Shown here in pieces: positions 21,850 to 36,400 of a stretch of 64,000 nt of DNA. Where the stretch lies: assembly GCF_019578655.1 (NCBI RefSeq), contig NC_063259.1, positions 30,367,277 to 30,431,276 on the forward strand, written 5' to 3'. The stretch comes from Ricinus communis (taxonomy: Eukaryota > Streptophyta > Magnoliopsida > Malpighiales > Euphorbiaceae). The position numbers were made by a program, and so were the translations under genes. Each line of letters opens with the position of its first letter. The first letter of the stretch is position 1. The notes below the pieces were generated by a model. That model was not told the origin of the DNA. It saw nothing but the letters and a program-made list of their open reading frames with translations, and did no database searches.

Positions 21850-24800
21850 CAGATATAAAATTGGGCACGCCCGCAATTTTAACTGCACCAAGAATAGCTT
21901 CAGCTTTTAGACAGCGCCCAGCAGCAAATGTAAAATCACGTGCCTAAACACACTGACAAACCTCATGTCAAGACTCAACCTATGATCCTTCGAAACGTGT
22001 ACAGACCAAATCTTAGGAGCAAATTTAACGGCTCTGATTCATCGAGAAATGCTTCCTTCCTACTCTCTAAAATAGATACGGCGCTCATTTCTATTTAATA
22101 AAAGTTCGATAAATATAATAACGGGAAAAAGGTCAAAAAGGACTTTTTTTTCTGTTTTCTTAAGCAAAAGATGCACGCCCTGACGCAGGCAACCTACAGC
22201 TACAAGATTTGACAATACTATCACTTTCCCTTTTCCTTGTCACCGGCTATAACAAGTCCGTCTGAATGAAAATTAACACCTTTTTATTTACTAATGCAAT
22301 GCATTTTCGAAATTAAGATTACACCCTGCTTAATATATCAATGTATATATTTCAATTTTTTTTTACTTAAAACAATTTTTATAATAATAAAAATGCATCT
22401 ACCCAATTTTTAGAATTTTAATTAACTCTTTTTTTCTCATTAATTAACTCTAATTCAAACTTATATAAAATATAAAATAAGTATATGGTGTAATTTTGAG
22501 TTATTTTGCTTTAAGTTGGATGCGAGAGATTTTCAGTAAGGGTTGCAAAGCCTTCGCAAATTGCGAGTATGGTGGGACTACAGCTTTCAAAAGTGATAGC
22601 TTCTGCTTAACAATCAATTGGAGGCAAACGACAAGAAGTTGCTCAAAATGTGGCTGATATTACAGAGTTGCTTCCTACTTTTAGCTTTATTTCGTGCAAC
22701 CAATATTATACCTTAGTGTAAATTAAGCCAACTTGGTCTGTGCCTTAATTAATATTTTAGTTAGAATTTAGATGATACGATCATCTGAATGAAGGAGCCA
22801 TAAGGTGCCTCTAAAGGTTAGGTGATCCTTGTCTTAGCATACCAAGAATTTATCCAAGTTTCATGAATAACTTTGCATAGTTTTGCCAACAACCAGCTTC
22901 TTTCTCTTGTACTGCTGTAATTTCTTTCTGCATTTTCATCTCACAAGAGACTTACTATTCTTATCGATACTTTTTTTCTATTTAGCATTAAGAGTTTGCC
23001 CGATTATATAGAGCATGTTCTGTAAAATATTATATCAAATGTTTTGATAAATTCACAATTTTTATTATATCAATCAAAATTAATTTATATTAAAATGACA
23101 AAGAATATTTAACATTATTTAGCCACGACAAATACACAATTTTATGTTTGGATATAAATTACTGAAGAAAACAGCTTTGATAATTTAATCACTAAGGATA
23201 ATTTGCATTAATAAAATAAGATTTGCTAATAAGTAATACGTGGCTCATCGCTGATTTAGTGTCTTTTTCCTTAGAAAATTTATCAATTACTATTTTTTTT
23301 TTTAAGTAAATTTGAAAAATATGATTTATAAAAAATTATCAAATAAATTATTTTAACCGTAGTTTAGAATGTAAATATGATTGAGAATTTGTAATCAGCA
23401 GTAGTATATAACTTGTGTTTGGAAACTTTTCTTTTTCTGTCCGAATTCTGGAACTAAAAAAACTCGGGAACGGCAAACTGGATTGTGTTTGTGGGTTATC
23501 AGAACTCAGATGATGACAGCTAAAGAGCCCACTGCTGTTTGTCCACGCGTTCCTCTGCAGTTAAAAAGGTTTTTCTAAAATGATACCGTATCAGAGAAAT
23601 GGGAGAGATTTTTATACTGACCTTATTACATTACACACTTGAATAAAATCAACCGTATTAATTAATAATATCATGTTTAACTTTATAATATAAATATTTT
23701 TCGACATATATTATATAAATATATTTAAAATTGATTAATAAGAGGTGATGTGAAATAATTAATAAATATGTTTTTATTATAGACTAAATGTATATTAGAA
23801 TTTCTTCTAAAATAGACCGGTTTTTTTTTATTTAGTTTTATTGTGATAATGTTGCATTGCCAGCATGTGGTGCCGTATTTCTAATCTGGGCATTGATATT
23901 AGCACAATTTTAATTATCTATTTAAAAATGTCTAAGGAATTGGTCCACACGAATAAAGATTTTGCAATCATGATTGAATCTTGTAACGAAGAAAATACTT
24001 AACTCGCACGTGTAAGCTCCTTTGAGTTACAAAAGAGATACGTATGTATTTTTACACAATGGTATTGAATTTGAGTTGGTAATTTATCTGGGCTAACTTA
24101 CATGGGCGAGGTTCAATCAATGTAAGAACATAAAATAAGTTTAAATATATCTCTCTCATTAGAATTAAATATGATTGGTTCCAACCCACAGTTCCAATTT
24201 CAATTAGAGAAACTATACCTAAATTAATCTCTTAAATTCAGGATTGATTTTAGCTGAATTTCAATTTTGAATTGACTCATAATTATGTATAGTTTTAATT
24301 ATATTAACTAATTTTGGTGTTTAAGATTTTATATAGTTCAAGTGCTTCTAAATATAATGTGTTGATCACGAAGGAAGTGGATAGTATAAATAGATGACCA
24401 AATAAAAAAAAAGTAAAAATTATCTCAAAAAAGGGTTCTTTCTTCCTTTTTTTTTTTTCTTTCTTAAATGTAAGAAATGGTATCACATAAAATTATATGG
24501 ATATAATCAAATTAATAAAATTTATATAATATCAACAAATACATCTAACATTAACCTAGCTACAAGCTATTGGATAAACTGATCAGATAATTACAAACTA
24601 AAAAAAAAAAAAATTTTATTAGACATCGTCAAGAGATAATAATTTTATTACTTGAATATTACATCAAACAAATTCAATTTTCTATTATACAATAAAAATA
24701 GTCGTCATCATATAAAAATAATTGATTCCATTAAAATTAGTAATTAGAAAAACTGTTACCTTATAAAACTATGGTGGGACATTATGGCCTTCGCTTTTGT

Positions 24801-25113
24801 ACATACGAATTAAGTTTGTGTACAAAAATATACTTTTTTATTTTATTCATAATTGTGAAAAGACCAACCAAACTGTGCCTGATTGACGATGACATGGAGT
24901 GAATTATTTAAACCACTCCTTCTTTGTAATAATCTTTTTATACTCATCTTATTTTTAATTTAACTGTGATCTTTATTTATTTATTTTCTACTTTCAATTT
25001 ACTTATGGTATAAATACTATTAACCGGGATAATGACTCTAACAGTCATTTAACTTTGTTCTAAGTTTTATTTTAGTCATTTGATTTTTATTTAAATAATA
25101 GTGATGGTCTCTA

Positions 25114-25159
25114 CGTGATGAATATATAAAATTTGACGTGATGAATATATAAAATTTGA
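25114..25159. repeat. 23-bp direct tandem duplication
   Basis: CGTGATGAATATATAAAATT plus TGA occurs twice head-to-tail with no mismatch. Likely a replication-slippage duplication. Confidence 0.9.
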
Positions 25160-28100
25160 CGCGTCTAAATTATCTTATAATTGTGTAACTAGTCACTATC
25201 ATAGTCAGATTAATGATTTTAACTCATTATTTTTTATGAAGCTGTAATATATTTATTGAATTATATCTTTCATTGCTATATACGATCATTTAATTAAAGA
25301 TTTATAATTTAATTTATAGTTTTTTCGTTTGTACTTTATATAGGCTTTAGAGGTTAACAAGTGAAAATAAAATATTTTATTCAAAATATGAGAAAAAAAT
25401 ATAAAAATGAGAAATTGAAATAAGAATGGAGCAATAAACTGCATAATCTTTTAAAAGTTGAGGATGATTTTATTCAATCTTGAAACAAGAGAGGGATGTA
25501 AGTGTAAATACTTTTAAAGATGAAGGAGTTGTTGTAATCATTTTTTTTTTTCTTTCATTCTTTAACGTATCTCCATGTGCTACGTTGAAAATAGGGATGA
25601 GTCGGTTCACGTGAAAGTTGAAAACCCTCATCCTCATAAATAGTAACCAATTTTCCTTCTTACTGAATTGCTGTGAACCTAAAAACAATTAATTCACGTT
25701 GAATAAGAAAATGATCCAAAGAAAATAATAAACTCGGCAGCCACAGATGGATGGTTGGTTCAATTCCTTTTACCAACTCGGTCGAGTTGGGACTCAGATT
25801 TGGACCAAATAACCCAAGTCACAGTAGCTAATGGCATTCCTTTTGCAAACCTAATACACACTTTTTTGTAAACTTACAATTTATTACTCCGTTAATAAAA
25901 TTGATAATGTTAGTATTAAATTTCTATAAATATAATTTGATGTTTGATATTTATTTTTTTATATTAAAATAATATTATTAATTTTTATTTTGAAAAAGAA
26001 TTCTCCAAAGTGCTCTCAAACCATTACTTAAATTAAATTTCAAATAAGATTTTATTATTTATTTTTATAATGATGGTCAAACAGTGTGGTGTTTATTACA
26101 TAATTTATATTCTCGAAGGATTTTATACATTAAACGTATTTTGATCACTCAAGGCCCTTATTCATAATTAAAAGTATATTTTATCTTTTTCTGAAAAAGA
26201 GGAAAGATGTTATATACTCGAAACTAATGAAATTATATTTGTAGTTATAAAAAGAGAGAAAAAAATAACTGGAATATTCCAATTGAGCATGTAACCTGTC
26301 AACTCAACCCGGAAGTGTGGATGTCGTGTGCCCCTCGAAACCTCAAGAAGCGCGTGGTCTCGTTCTCTTCCCAGAAAAGAAAAGAAAAAAAGAAAGAAAG
26401 AAAGAATGCAAATAAATATCAGTTAGCAGTCGGCGTTGATGTATTCCAAATGCTAACCGGCTATTCCAGGTGGTGAACTTCAAACCTCTTTCTAACCGAA
26501 CAATATGGGCCCACAACATCCTTGCTCAAATGACGTTAATACCCTTCATCACCAGGAGTTAGGAGTGGAGTTCTGTGAAGGCAACGCCAATTCTCCACCA
26601 ACACTCGACAGCTTTTTTGTAGTTAAAGTGGTGGCGGGCTTTTAAATGAATTTACCAGATTAACCTTGCATGTTGGTTAGCCTGTAATCCGGTGGGTGCG
26701 AAAATCATCGGACATTTGATAATGGGCAATATAGAAATGCAAAATAATAGTTAGGAGAGGCAAAAGAGAAAAATTAATTTAATTAAAAATATATGGAGAG
26801 ATTGGGTTAGGCAAAGTACAAGTGGCACATGAGGTATATGTTTGACACGTATTCTGAAGAAGAAGAAGGTAGTTTGGATGGTTTAGTTTGCTAACCAATT
26901 TCTCACTAATTTAATTTGCCTACACGCAACCTTACTATGAAATGTCAAAATACTTGCTTGGTTTATGTTTTATGCCACGTGTGTGAAAGTGTGAGGATTT
27001 CAGAAAAAAAAAAAAAAAAAAAAACAGATTTTCACATTTTTTAAATTTTACAGTAATACCCCTTGTCATTGTGTCTATAAATAAACATTATCCACTTCTC
27101 AACTCTTCTAAACTTTCAAGGGTCAGCATTTGTGTCTTGACTGAAAAGCCTATAGATTCCAGCCTAAAATTGTGATGAACAAATCATAGTTGATACTAAA
27201 CTATATTGTGCAGAGTTACTGATTTTACTGGCTGCTCAGTTGTTTCTATTTTAATTTTAAATATTATTTAAGATTATATAGTTTAGTATCATATAATATA
27301 ATATAACTAATATCTAGTATAAATAAATGGATCGACACATTATTCTATCCTTAAAGAGTTTAAATTAACTAGTTAAAATGAAGCAAACATGGTTTATCTT
27401 TATGTATAATTCAAGTTGATTAAATAAGTTTCTTGAAATATATGTTTTTGAAATCAAAACCCAATTAATATTAAAATTAAAATGAAAAATTAAGAGATAT
27501 AAAAAAAAAAATCATGTGACTTATAAGTATTTTAATAACTATTTTCACTTTATAAGAATTGAAAGGATTACAAATTGGAATCTCATCATCGACCATCCAT
27601 TAATAATGAAGAGAATTCATTATCTTTTGTAGCAAATATTAGAAAATATCCAGAAATTCTTTATCTTAATAATAAATGTTAAAAAATTTATATCATCTGT
27701 TTGCGATTTAGAACATGTTAGGTATCTAATTCAAAAAAATAATAAATTGAATGAGAATTGAATCTTCTACGTACAAAAATAACGAATTTAAAAATCTGCC
27801 GCTTTTCTTTTTTTAAAATAAAAAAAAAATTAAATAAACTGCTACGAAGAACTAACATTAATTAAATATGCTAGCTGTTTAGAAATGGCTTAATTTTCAA
27901 GCCAAATGAACACAAGTGTGGGGTAGATTCCTTTATGGCCACTATTTATATTTTGGTAAAGTGAGAACCAAATGAATGATCATTCTCAAATCAAAATGGC
28001 TTGTGCCTATTTCTTTTTAATTTGTTAAAAAAAAAAAAAAGAATTGAAAGTGATCATCAGAAAAGCTGAGGCTGAGAGAGTAGCAACCAACCAATATACT

Positions 28101-29110
28101 GATACACCATACACATTCTCTTTTCTTTTTATATTTTGGCATGCAAAATTTAGTGTTTATAATTTGATTAAACCCAATTTTTTAATTTTTTCAAAAAGAA
28201 ACTGGGGCGAAGGGGTGGATGGATTTTGTTATATAAACATAAAAATGTTGGAAAGATGGGTCCAGAGATGAGACGAGTTAAAACTCTAAATAAGATTCTT
28301 TACGTACACATCATTGAAGCCGCAGTCAATTAATATGTACCCATTCATCCATTTTCTGTTTCTTTTTTTTTTTTTTTAACTTTCTATTGTTTCCAGGGAA
28401 GACAAACTCTACGATATTCCAGGAAAGTGCTGTCATCAATTTTTTCCATTGTTTTTCCCAAGTCTTCTTCAAGTAGACCTCCAATGTCATGATTATTAAC
28501 CAGCTATTATATCCTTGCTCCTAATAAGATAAATTATGTACCCATACAAACAATGCCCACAGCATTTTAACCCTTCTGATCATGCAGAAGAAAAAAATAA
28601 AATTGTACATTGCACATTATAGTAAAACCCATTTACTTTCTGATTTGAGCATTAAAAGGCGATGTAAATATTTTTTGGGGCATAAGAAGTGGTCTGAAAA
28701 GTGGGCTAAACAAAAGCTAGGAATCATCAAGGGACAAACATAAAAATCATCATCCCTGTCATTTGTTTGTCAGCCCATGTTGATACTCACAACAAGTAAC
28801 TTCCAAAACAGGATTTTATGCCTCGGACCCTTTAGGCAATGGTCTCCTATTTAACTGTTCAAGTTGTAGCTTTCTATTGCCTCCAGCTGTATCAACATAC
28901 ACATACAGTCAATTTGGTCAGATTAATTATTAGATTGGACCATTTTTTCTTTCTTTTTGAGCTAAGACAATTTGCTTCCGACCCTATTTTTAAAATAATA
29001 CCAATTCATCACTAAACTAAAGCACTAAATTGATCAGTTTTGCATCTATTTTATCCACAGATTACTTAATATTTTCTTTCGGTGGGTTTCGTAACTCGTA
29101 TGTGAAATGG

Positions 29111-29135
29111 ATATCATATCATATCATATCATATG
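29111..29135. repeat. pentanucleotide repeat (ATATC)
   Basis: Four ATATC units and a final ATATG in tandem. Confidence 0.9.
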
Positions 29136-31477
29136 ACATTGCTTTCGAATAGTTTTCACAAATTAAGTTCATGCATCTACTTTGACATGCTCCTACTATA
29201 ATTTAGTTGGGTGTTGTATTATTTTTATCCATATATACAGTATCTCAAATCATGTCTTAACATGTTGTTGAGAAATAAATAACACATAAAGCACAAAATT
29301 TAACATATATACAGTATCCATATAATTCATTCCGCTATTTGGTCACTCCATTCTAGCATATGTTCACTTTGTAATTTACATAAACCATACACAACACATA
29401 TGCTATTAAATTGTTAAAAATAAAGTCATTTGAAGTTGTTATAAAGTCGAAAAAATGAACTGTAACTATTGTATCAATATTTTATTATAAATATAATTCA
29501 CAGAATCACTTAAATATAAAAGTTGTCAAAGTGAAATTGGAATATGATAAAGTTGTAATAATATTTGTGTGGGAAGGATATATTAGCCATAGAGGCTGTT
29601 ATTTTAATGTTTTTATTTTGAGTGACCCGTTTGAAAATGTCAAATAAGTGAACTTTTATGTAAAATACGGGTCAAATAAAATAAAACTTTCAAGTAGAAA
29701 ATCTCATGAATTAATGGCGTTTTAGACAAACCATTTTATGCCAAAGATTAAAATATTACTTTAGTTAGAAGCATCCATGACGAGTAGAGAGTTGTATTTT
29801 TCTTAGTGGAAAGCAAAGTCCTCAATTTTGAAAATGAAAGATTCATATTTTAGAGATTAAAATATAAATAAATTTATAATTTAAATATCTATAACTGAAG
29901 GGATAATCCCAGTGGTATTGGAGGCCATAAATAAGTAGCAGGTTTAATTTCTCCAAAAAGAAAAGGAGCAGCTTCAAACTTTCTTTTCAGTAACACCCAT
30001 TTAGAATCTCTATTCCTATTGATTAATCTTAACATTTTCCTTTTTTTTTTTTTTAATTTATTTATTTATAAGAATACAATAACTCGATTAAAAAATAATT
30101 TATAAGGCACGGGATAATAATTTTTTTAATATTTTAATGGTTGGGGCTTCGCCAACGTAGGCGACCTTTTTCTGGTTTTGAAATTCCTGCATCAGACGTA
30201 AAAGTCATTGACCCACACGTGTGCGTTAACTCTCCACCTATCGACCGGCTATTTCCCGTTAATTAGAAAACAGTTACTACAATTTCGAATCAACAAACCC
30301 CAGCTCTAGCAAAATTATTCAAACTAACGGTGCAGTTACCAAAACTTCTCTCAATGCTCTTCCACGTGTTGGACGAGTCGTTTTCTTTTGCGTTCGGGAT
30401 TGCATTCTTTAGGTTATTTTCTTTGGCTTTTCTGAATAGTTCGTAACTGTCCTGTCAGGTGATCACAGCCCGCATAAAGATCATCTCATTCCCACATACT
30501 TCAAATTTTATCCTAACATCAATACCAAAAGAGCGTGCATTTACGATTGGACAAAGGTTCATTTTGCCCCTCAAACTTCTGCTAATATATCAAAAAAGTC
30601 CAAAATGAGCGTTTGGACAAAAAAAAGCAATTTATATTTTCAATTAATAAAAATATTTTCTTAAAGTTAATAGAAATTCCTATTTGACAATATAAAATAA
30701 AGTAGGTTATCTTCTCCTTCGTAAAAAAAAAAAAAACTTAGTAGCATAAAACAAAAATTTCTATTTTTATAAATCATCTTTATTTTATTTTTTAATTGAA
30801 GTGTATTTTAAAAAATTTAATACAGAAAAATAAATATTATTGATAAAATTATTTTATGTATCAAGAAACCTCTTTGATTGTTTCTAAGATTTATAAATAT
30901 TAAGTTAAATTTAGTATTTTATAAAATATTTATTAGAATTATCATGTGATGGTTTTATAAGATCCAAGAATTGCAATGTCTAAGAAAAAAAATTACAAGT
31001 TAGGGATTGTTTTGGCCCAAAAGCTTACTTCGGTCCTCCTTTGATATTGTGACACTGTTCAAAAGCCAAAATGATCCTTTGTCCGTTCAGAATTACAATA
31101 ACATAGGTCCCACTGGCGCCGTTTTCACGCTCTCATTGGGTTTCATTAACCACGCGTTGTGTGCAAGCGTGGATTACGTTATATCCTTGAGGAGAATGGG
31201 TTAAAAAAACCGTATAACCTTCAAAATAAAAAGAAAATAGAAAAGAAAGTATGGCGTGGCATAGTTAATCACCACTGATCTTCTAAGAAAATAAGAAACC
31301 ACTGGATCATAGGACAATCAAGCGGCAAAAAATTCACGCCAAACATACTCCTTGGGAAACACCTCAGTTCTTCTCAATTATAATAATTTAATTTTGAAGA
31401 AAACATAAAAGGTAATAAATAGTTGGAATTTAGAAGCTTATATTCATCAGAATCACTTCAATACCATAAGAGAAAGG

Positions 31478-31481
<4 letters not shown>

Positions 31482-31512
<31 letters not shown>
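31482..31512. repeat. (CT)n microsatellite in the SCL8-like 5' leader
   Basis: An uninterrupted (CT)15-16 run about 100 bp before the start codon, followed at 31590-31609 by three GAGTTA units. CT-rich leaders are common in plant regulatory genes. Confidence 0.85.
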
Positions 31513-31515
<3 letters not shown>

Positions 31516-31613
31516 CTTCAATTCTTCTTGTTGAATGTCTCATGCGTTTCTGTAAAGTACCGACTCTTCTTCTAACTCCCTCCATATAGAGTTAGAGTTA
31601 GAGTTAGAGAGAA

Positions 31614-33431
31614 ATGGCATCTGGGTTCTCCGGCGGTGGGGCAGATTTCTACACCGGTATTGCAGGTAGATCCATGAATTCCAACAATAATCCATCTCAA
31701 CCTCCATATAGAACACAACTCTCTCAAATGTTTTTAGACCCAGCCTCGCAGATCGCTCACCAACGAACCACCAACACCAATTTAACAACGCAAAGCTTAA
31801 TCGGAAAGCGAACGCTTGCTGATTTTCAAGCTCACCAACAACAAAACTACCAACAGCAGCATCAGCCTAACATAAACCCAGCACTCCTTCTTCGTTCGGT
31901 AAAGCCAAGGATGTATCAACACACCTCTCCAATCTCCACTCTTTCTCCCATCGATTTCTCCGGTAACTTGTCTCCAGAATTGCCATCCTTGTCCCAGCGT
32001 TACGGTGGTGTGCCTCTTCTTCAGCAACTCAGGCCTCACCCCATCAATCTCGGGTCGGGTCTACCTTGCATGAACACGCTCCAGAATCATCAACATCGAG
32101 GAGGACAGGAGACCCAGAAAAAGATGATGAATCGATTACAGGAGCTGGAGAAGCAACTTCTTGATGATAACGATGACGAAGAAGGCGACGCAGTTTCCGT
32201 GATTACAAGCGCTAACAGCAACAGCGAGTGGTCAGAAACCATACAGAATCTCATTACTTCGTCTTCGAGTTCCATCCCGATATCTCCATCGCCTACTTCT
32301 TCTTCATCGTCAACATCGGTGACCACTCCACTTCCCAATTACTCAAAACATACATTAGTAGAGGCTGCTTCAGCCATTTACGACGGTAAAACTGAGGTTG
32401 CTAGCGAGATCTTGACGCGTGTTTCTCAGGTTTCAAACCCAAGAGGTAATTCTGAACAGAGGTTGATGGAGTACATGTCTATGGCCCTCAAATCACGCCT
32501 TAATTCTGCTGACAATCCTCCTCCAGTGGCTGAGCTGTTTGCCAAAGAACATATTGCGTCCACTCAATTGCTTTACGAGCTTTCTCCTTGTTTCAAACTT
32601 GGGTTCATGGCTGCTAATCTTGCAATTCTTCAGTCTACAGTAGACCAACCCAACAGCGGAACTGGGTTTCATGTTATTGATTTTGATATTGGCCAAGGAT
32701 GCCAATACTTGAATCTTCTCCACGCGCTTTCTGAGCGTTTGAATGGAAAGCCGGCAACAGTCAAGATCACAGCTGTTGCGGATAATAGTGCAGAAGAGAA
32801 AGAGAGGCTGAAGGTGGTTGGTACTACACTGAGTCAACTCGCGGAACAATTTGGAGTATCTTTACATTTCAACGTTGTCAGTGCTAAACTCGGTGATTTG
32901 AGCCGCGAGTCATTGGGCTGTGAACCTGAAGAGCCTTTGGCTGTTAATTTTGCGTTCAATTTGTATCGAATGCCAGATGAGAGCGTCTCAACTGAAAATC
33001 CCAGAGACGAATTGCTGAGGCGCGTGAAGGGGTTGGCACCGCGCGTGGTGACATTAGTGGAGCAAGAAATGAATACAAATACGGCTCCATTCATGGCGCG
33101 CGTGAACGAGGGAAGTTCGTATTACGGGGCATTATTCGAGTCAATTGAGTCGACGGTGCAGAGAGATCACACGGAGCGAGTTAAGGTAGAAGAAGGACTG
33201 GGTCGGAAACTCGCCAACTCGGTTGCTTGTGAAGGTAGGGACCGCGTAGAAAGATGCGAGGTGTTTGGAAAATGGCGGGCCCGGATGGGAATGGCTGGGT
33301 TCGAGTTGAAGCCGGTGAGCCAAAATATAGCGGAGTCGTTGAAAGCACGACTCAGTTCGGGGAACCGGGTTAACCCGGGTTTTACTGTTAAAGAAGATAA
33401 TGGTGGGGTTTGTTTCGGTTGGATGGGAAAA

Positions 33432-33461
<30 letters not shown>
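31614..33461 (+). CDS. SCL8: GRAS-family transcription regulator, SCARECROW-LIKE 8 type
   Basis: Nuclear GRAS-domain regulator, one uninterrupted exon of 615 aa as is usual for GRAS genes. The N-terminal half (1 to about 240) is Gln/Asn/Ser-rich and includes [11 protein letters not shown] and an acidic coiled stretch ([19 protein letters not shown]), typical of the SCL8 branch. The GRAS domain runs from about 245: LHR1 ([20 protein letters not shown]), VHIID motif as [10 protein letters not shown] (about 352-361), PFYRE region around [11 protein letters not shown] (from 443), and SAW domain ending VASAWR. The start MASGFSGGG matches the SCL8-type N terminus. The partner gene is not known. Proximity to the prolyl-tRNA synthetase gene matches Arabidopsis order (from memory). 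Confidence 0.93.
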
Positions 33462-33463
<2 letters not shown>

Positions 33464-36400
33464 TCAATCTCTTTTTGTCTCTCTGTTTCTCTTTCTTAAT
33501 TTCTCTAATATTATTAATTGTCATACTTTAGTAATTTGAACTTTTCCTGAGAAAACGGAAAGGCAAAGGAGGAGAAAAGAGGAAAAAAAAAAAAAAAGAA
33601 GATAAAAAATTAATAAAATGAGTGATTTCATTTTAGATAAAAATTATTGGCTTCTCTTTATGTGATTGTTTTATATTATATATGAATGTGTGTGTGTGAA
33701 AGAATCAAAAGCCTAATTGTTTGGTTTGGTGTATAGTAGCTGACTTGTGTTATTATATTCTTGAACGTATTTATATTACATTTCCAATAATTAAATGCGA
33801 TACAGCAAATCTCACATATATTCCGCACAATTAGAGTAATTTTGACTTTTAACAAATTACAATTACATGGAATTGGCATATATATAAAACACCAACCGAG
33901 GAGTCTGATCAAATCTGAACATAATTGAGCCATCTATCTTTCTTCTCTGTATTGTATATGCATTTGAGATAAAATAGACTCAGAAACAAACATTGCAGGG
34001 CTCCACTTTGATAATAATAATAATCTTCATTAAATATATTGCGGTTGGATCATTTTGCAGGCGCTATCGTATTGGGTTTTTCTCTTTGGAAGTTTTTAGG
34101 ACCACCTTCCATGTATACTATCATTTATGCTGCTATGTGACTTTCACATTCCTCTCCACTTTCTTCTTCTGCCAAGTGATTATACTTTGTTATGCACCTA
34201 ATTTCAGTACAAATTACTTATTATTATTTGTTTGGACAGTTCAATGCTTCTTTTTTTTCTTAATATAAAAAATTCTTTCAGTAAGGTTACAAGTCTCTTG
34301 TGTGAAACTGATAACTAATCCCTCAATATTAAAATATCTTAAAAACTATAAATTCTACACGTCAGCTTTACAAGCATACTAAATTACATAAATAAGGCTG
34401 GTACTTGTTCTGGTTAGAAAAGTCACATTTTTCTCATGCATTCTTTTTTTAATTGTTTCTTCATAACATCTTAAGATTTTTAAATTGACTGCTAATTACA
34501 TTCTATATATTATTTAATTTGCATAATACAATTTAGATAAGGCTAACCACATTTGGTGCGTGTATTCACATCAGTAGAAAGCACCCTTATGCCCGTGAAA
34601 TGAAATGTGGAAATTTGTTTGTTTGTTTTGGCAAACAAACCTCTTGCGCTTCCTGCTCCTCTAATTCAATCAATTTCATAATCTATGCAATAGACGCCAT
34701 AGTTGTTGAAGCTTTTCGAATTTACTATTGCAGGGTTGAAATTGTTATTTTCAAACCCTTCATTTGTATTTTCGTATGTAATGTAAAAGTAAACTATCTT
34801 TTCCTTTAAAATGATTTGGACATGGAAACTAATCAAGTGCAGGCATTTAATGCTAGTGTAACTTTTCCCTGGTGAGTGGGGTGAAAAATAAATAAATGTT
34901 ACCAACTGAGAAAAAAATAGAAAAGTTTGTGCAACTGTAATTATAAGAAGGTTGATTCAAAAAAATGAAGACAGCATACCCAATAATTACTAGTACCATT
35001 GGAAGTTGATTTTACTCATTCAATTTTCTTCTATTATCGCAGCTACTGCCAATGGAATTTATGTGGTAAATTTCCATATTTAATTTTAGGAGATGAATCC
35101 AAACATTAAAAGTTCTGAAATCAAACTCAATAACATATTATCATCCACTGCTCGTACCTTTTACGAATTTTTGCACAGCTGTATAATTTGTCTGTCGATC
35201 AACCATTACTGCCAATATAATTTTCTCTTTACGCATTATTATTTGTGTAGTAGAAACATAAATGCTTTAATAATATGGGCACAGATGACAACTGATAAAT
35301 AGTTATGGCTGTGCTAACATTAAGTTTCCTTAATAAATAATTAAATTAAAAAATGAGGTAATTATTCCAGAAAGGAATGTGGAAGATAAAAATCAATAAT
35401 GGAAAGGAGGGGCTGAATAGATAATCACAACTATGTCGATACAACAAACCATCTCACAACCCTCAAGCCTAAAGCTAACTTACAATTACGTAAAGTCAAA
35501 ACCTTTTTTTGTCTCTTAATTTTTGTATTTTCTTTAATTTTTTTTTTTAAATAAAATAAAATATCTTCATACTTTTCTTTTTCTTACAGTGCTATGCAAG
35601 GCACCAACGGTTGCTCCTTCGCCTCCTCTTCCCTTTTGTTTGTCTCCACAAAGTACGCTAATTCTTTTCATTTCTTGTAGATTATCTTTTATTAAATTTG
35701 TTTTAAAAATTCATCAATTCATTTACTTTTTAACCTTCAATTTTTAAAAAGTAAAAGTTAAAATCTTAATGGAAACACAAGAACATCCTGAGTTAATTAC
35801 TACATGACTAATTAAGTTGATTTAGTATGTTAAATTAGTCCGTCATGTTCTTTTTTCTTTTATAAACATTTTTAAAATTTTCAGCTGTTATATGAGTATT
35901 CCATTCGATAAGTTTTAGACTTGTAAATATTTAAAATAATAAATGTCAAGAAATGAATAATATGAATTTGTTTAAAATGCTTAATCCTTTTATTCTAGTA
36001 AGAAATAAATTACATTTCGATTTATCATGCTATTTTTTGACAAAAATCCAAATTTTGGTTTTAGTTATTAAAAAGATATGACTTGATTATCATGCAGTAA
36101 TTAATTACTTTATTGCTGCATATAAAATACATGCTACCATTATTATTATTAAATTTTTTATGGATAGGATAATTTGTCGAGTAAAGTGAATTAATCAGGC
36201 AATAATTAATAACTAATAAATTAACATTTTATCCTACGGGTTGCGATCTCACGCTCAACAGATAGCTATCACATTACATTATAATTATAATTAAGAGCAA
36301 ATCATAATTTGGCAATATTATTTGCATATAAATATGTTAGTTGCCAACTTCTTTTCTTCGTCTTTAAGAGGAAATGAGATATTGGAGGTTCAAATCTTTC

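Larger units (their letters stand above)
20496..31481. other. 11-kb gene-poor AT-rich region
   Basis: No convincing exon on either strand. Visible items: (GA)n at about 21827-21849; a 23-bp unit repeated exactly twice (25114-25136, 25137-25159); poly(A) near 27004-27023; five tandem ATATC-type units near 29111-29135; several A or T tracts. The right end is the SCL8-like gene promoter. Confidence 0.6.
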
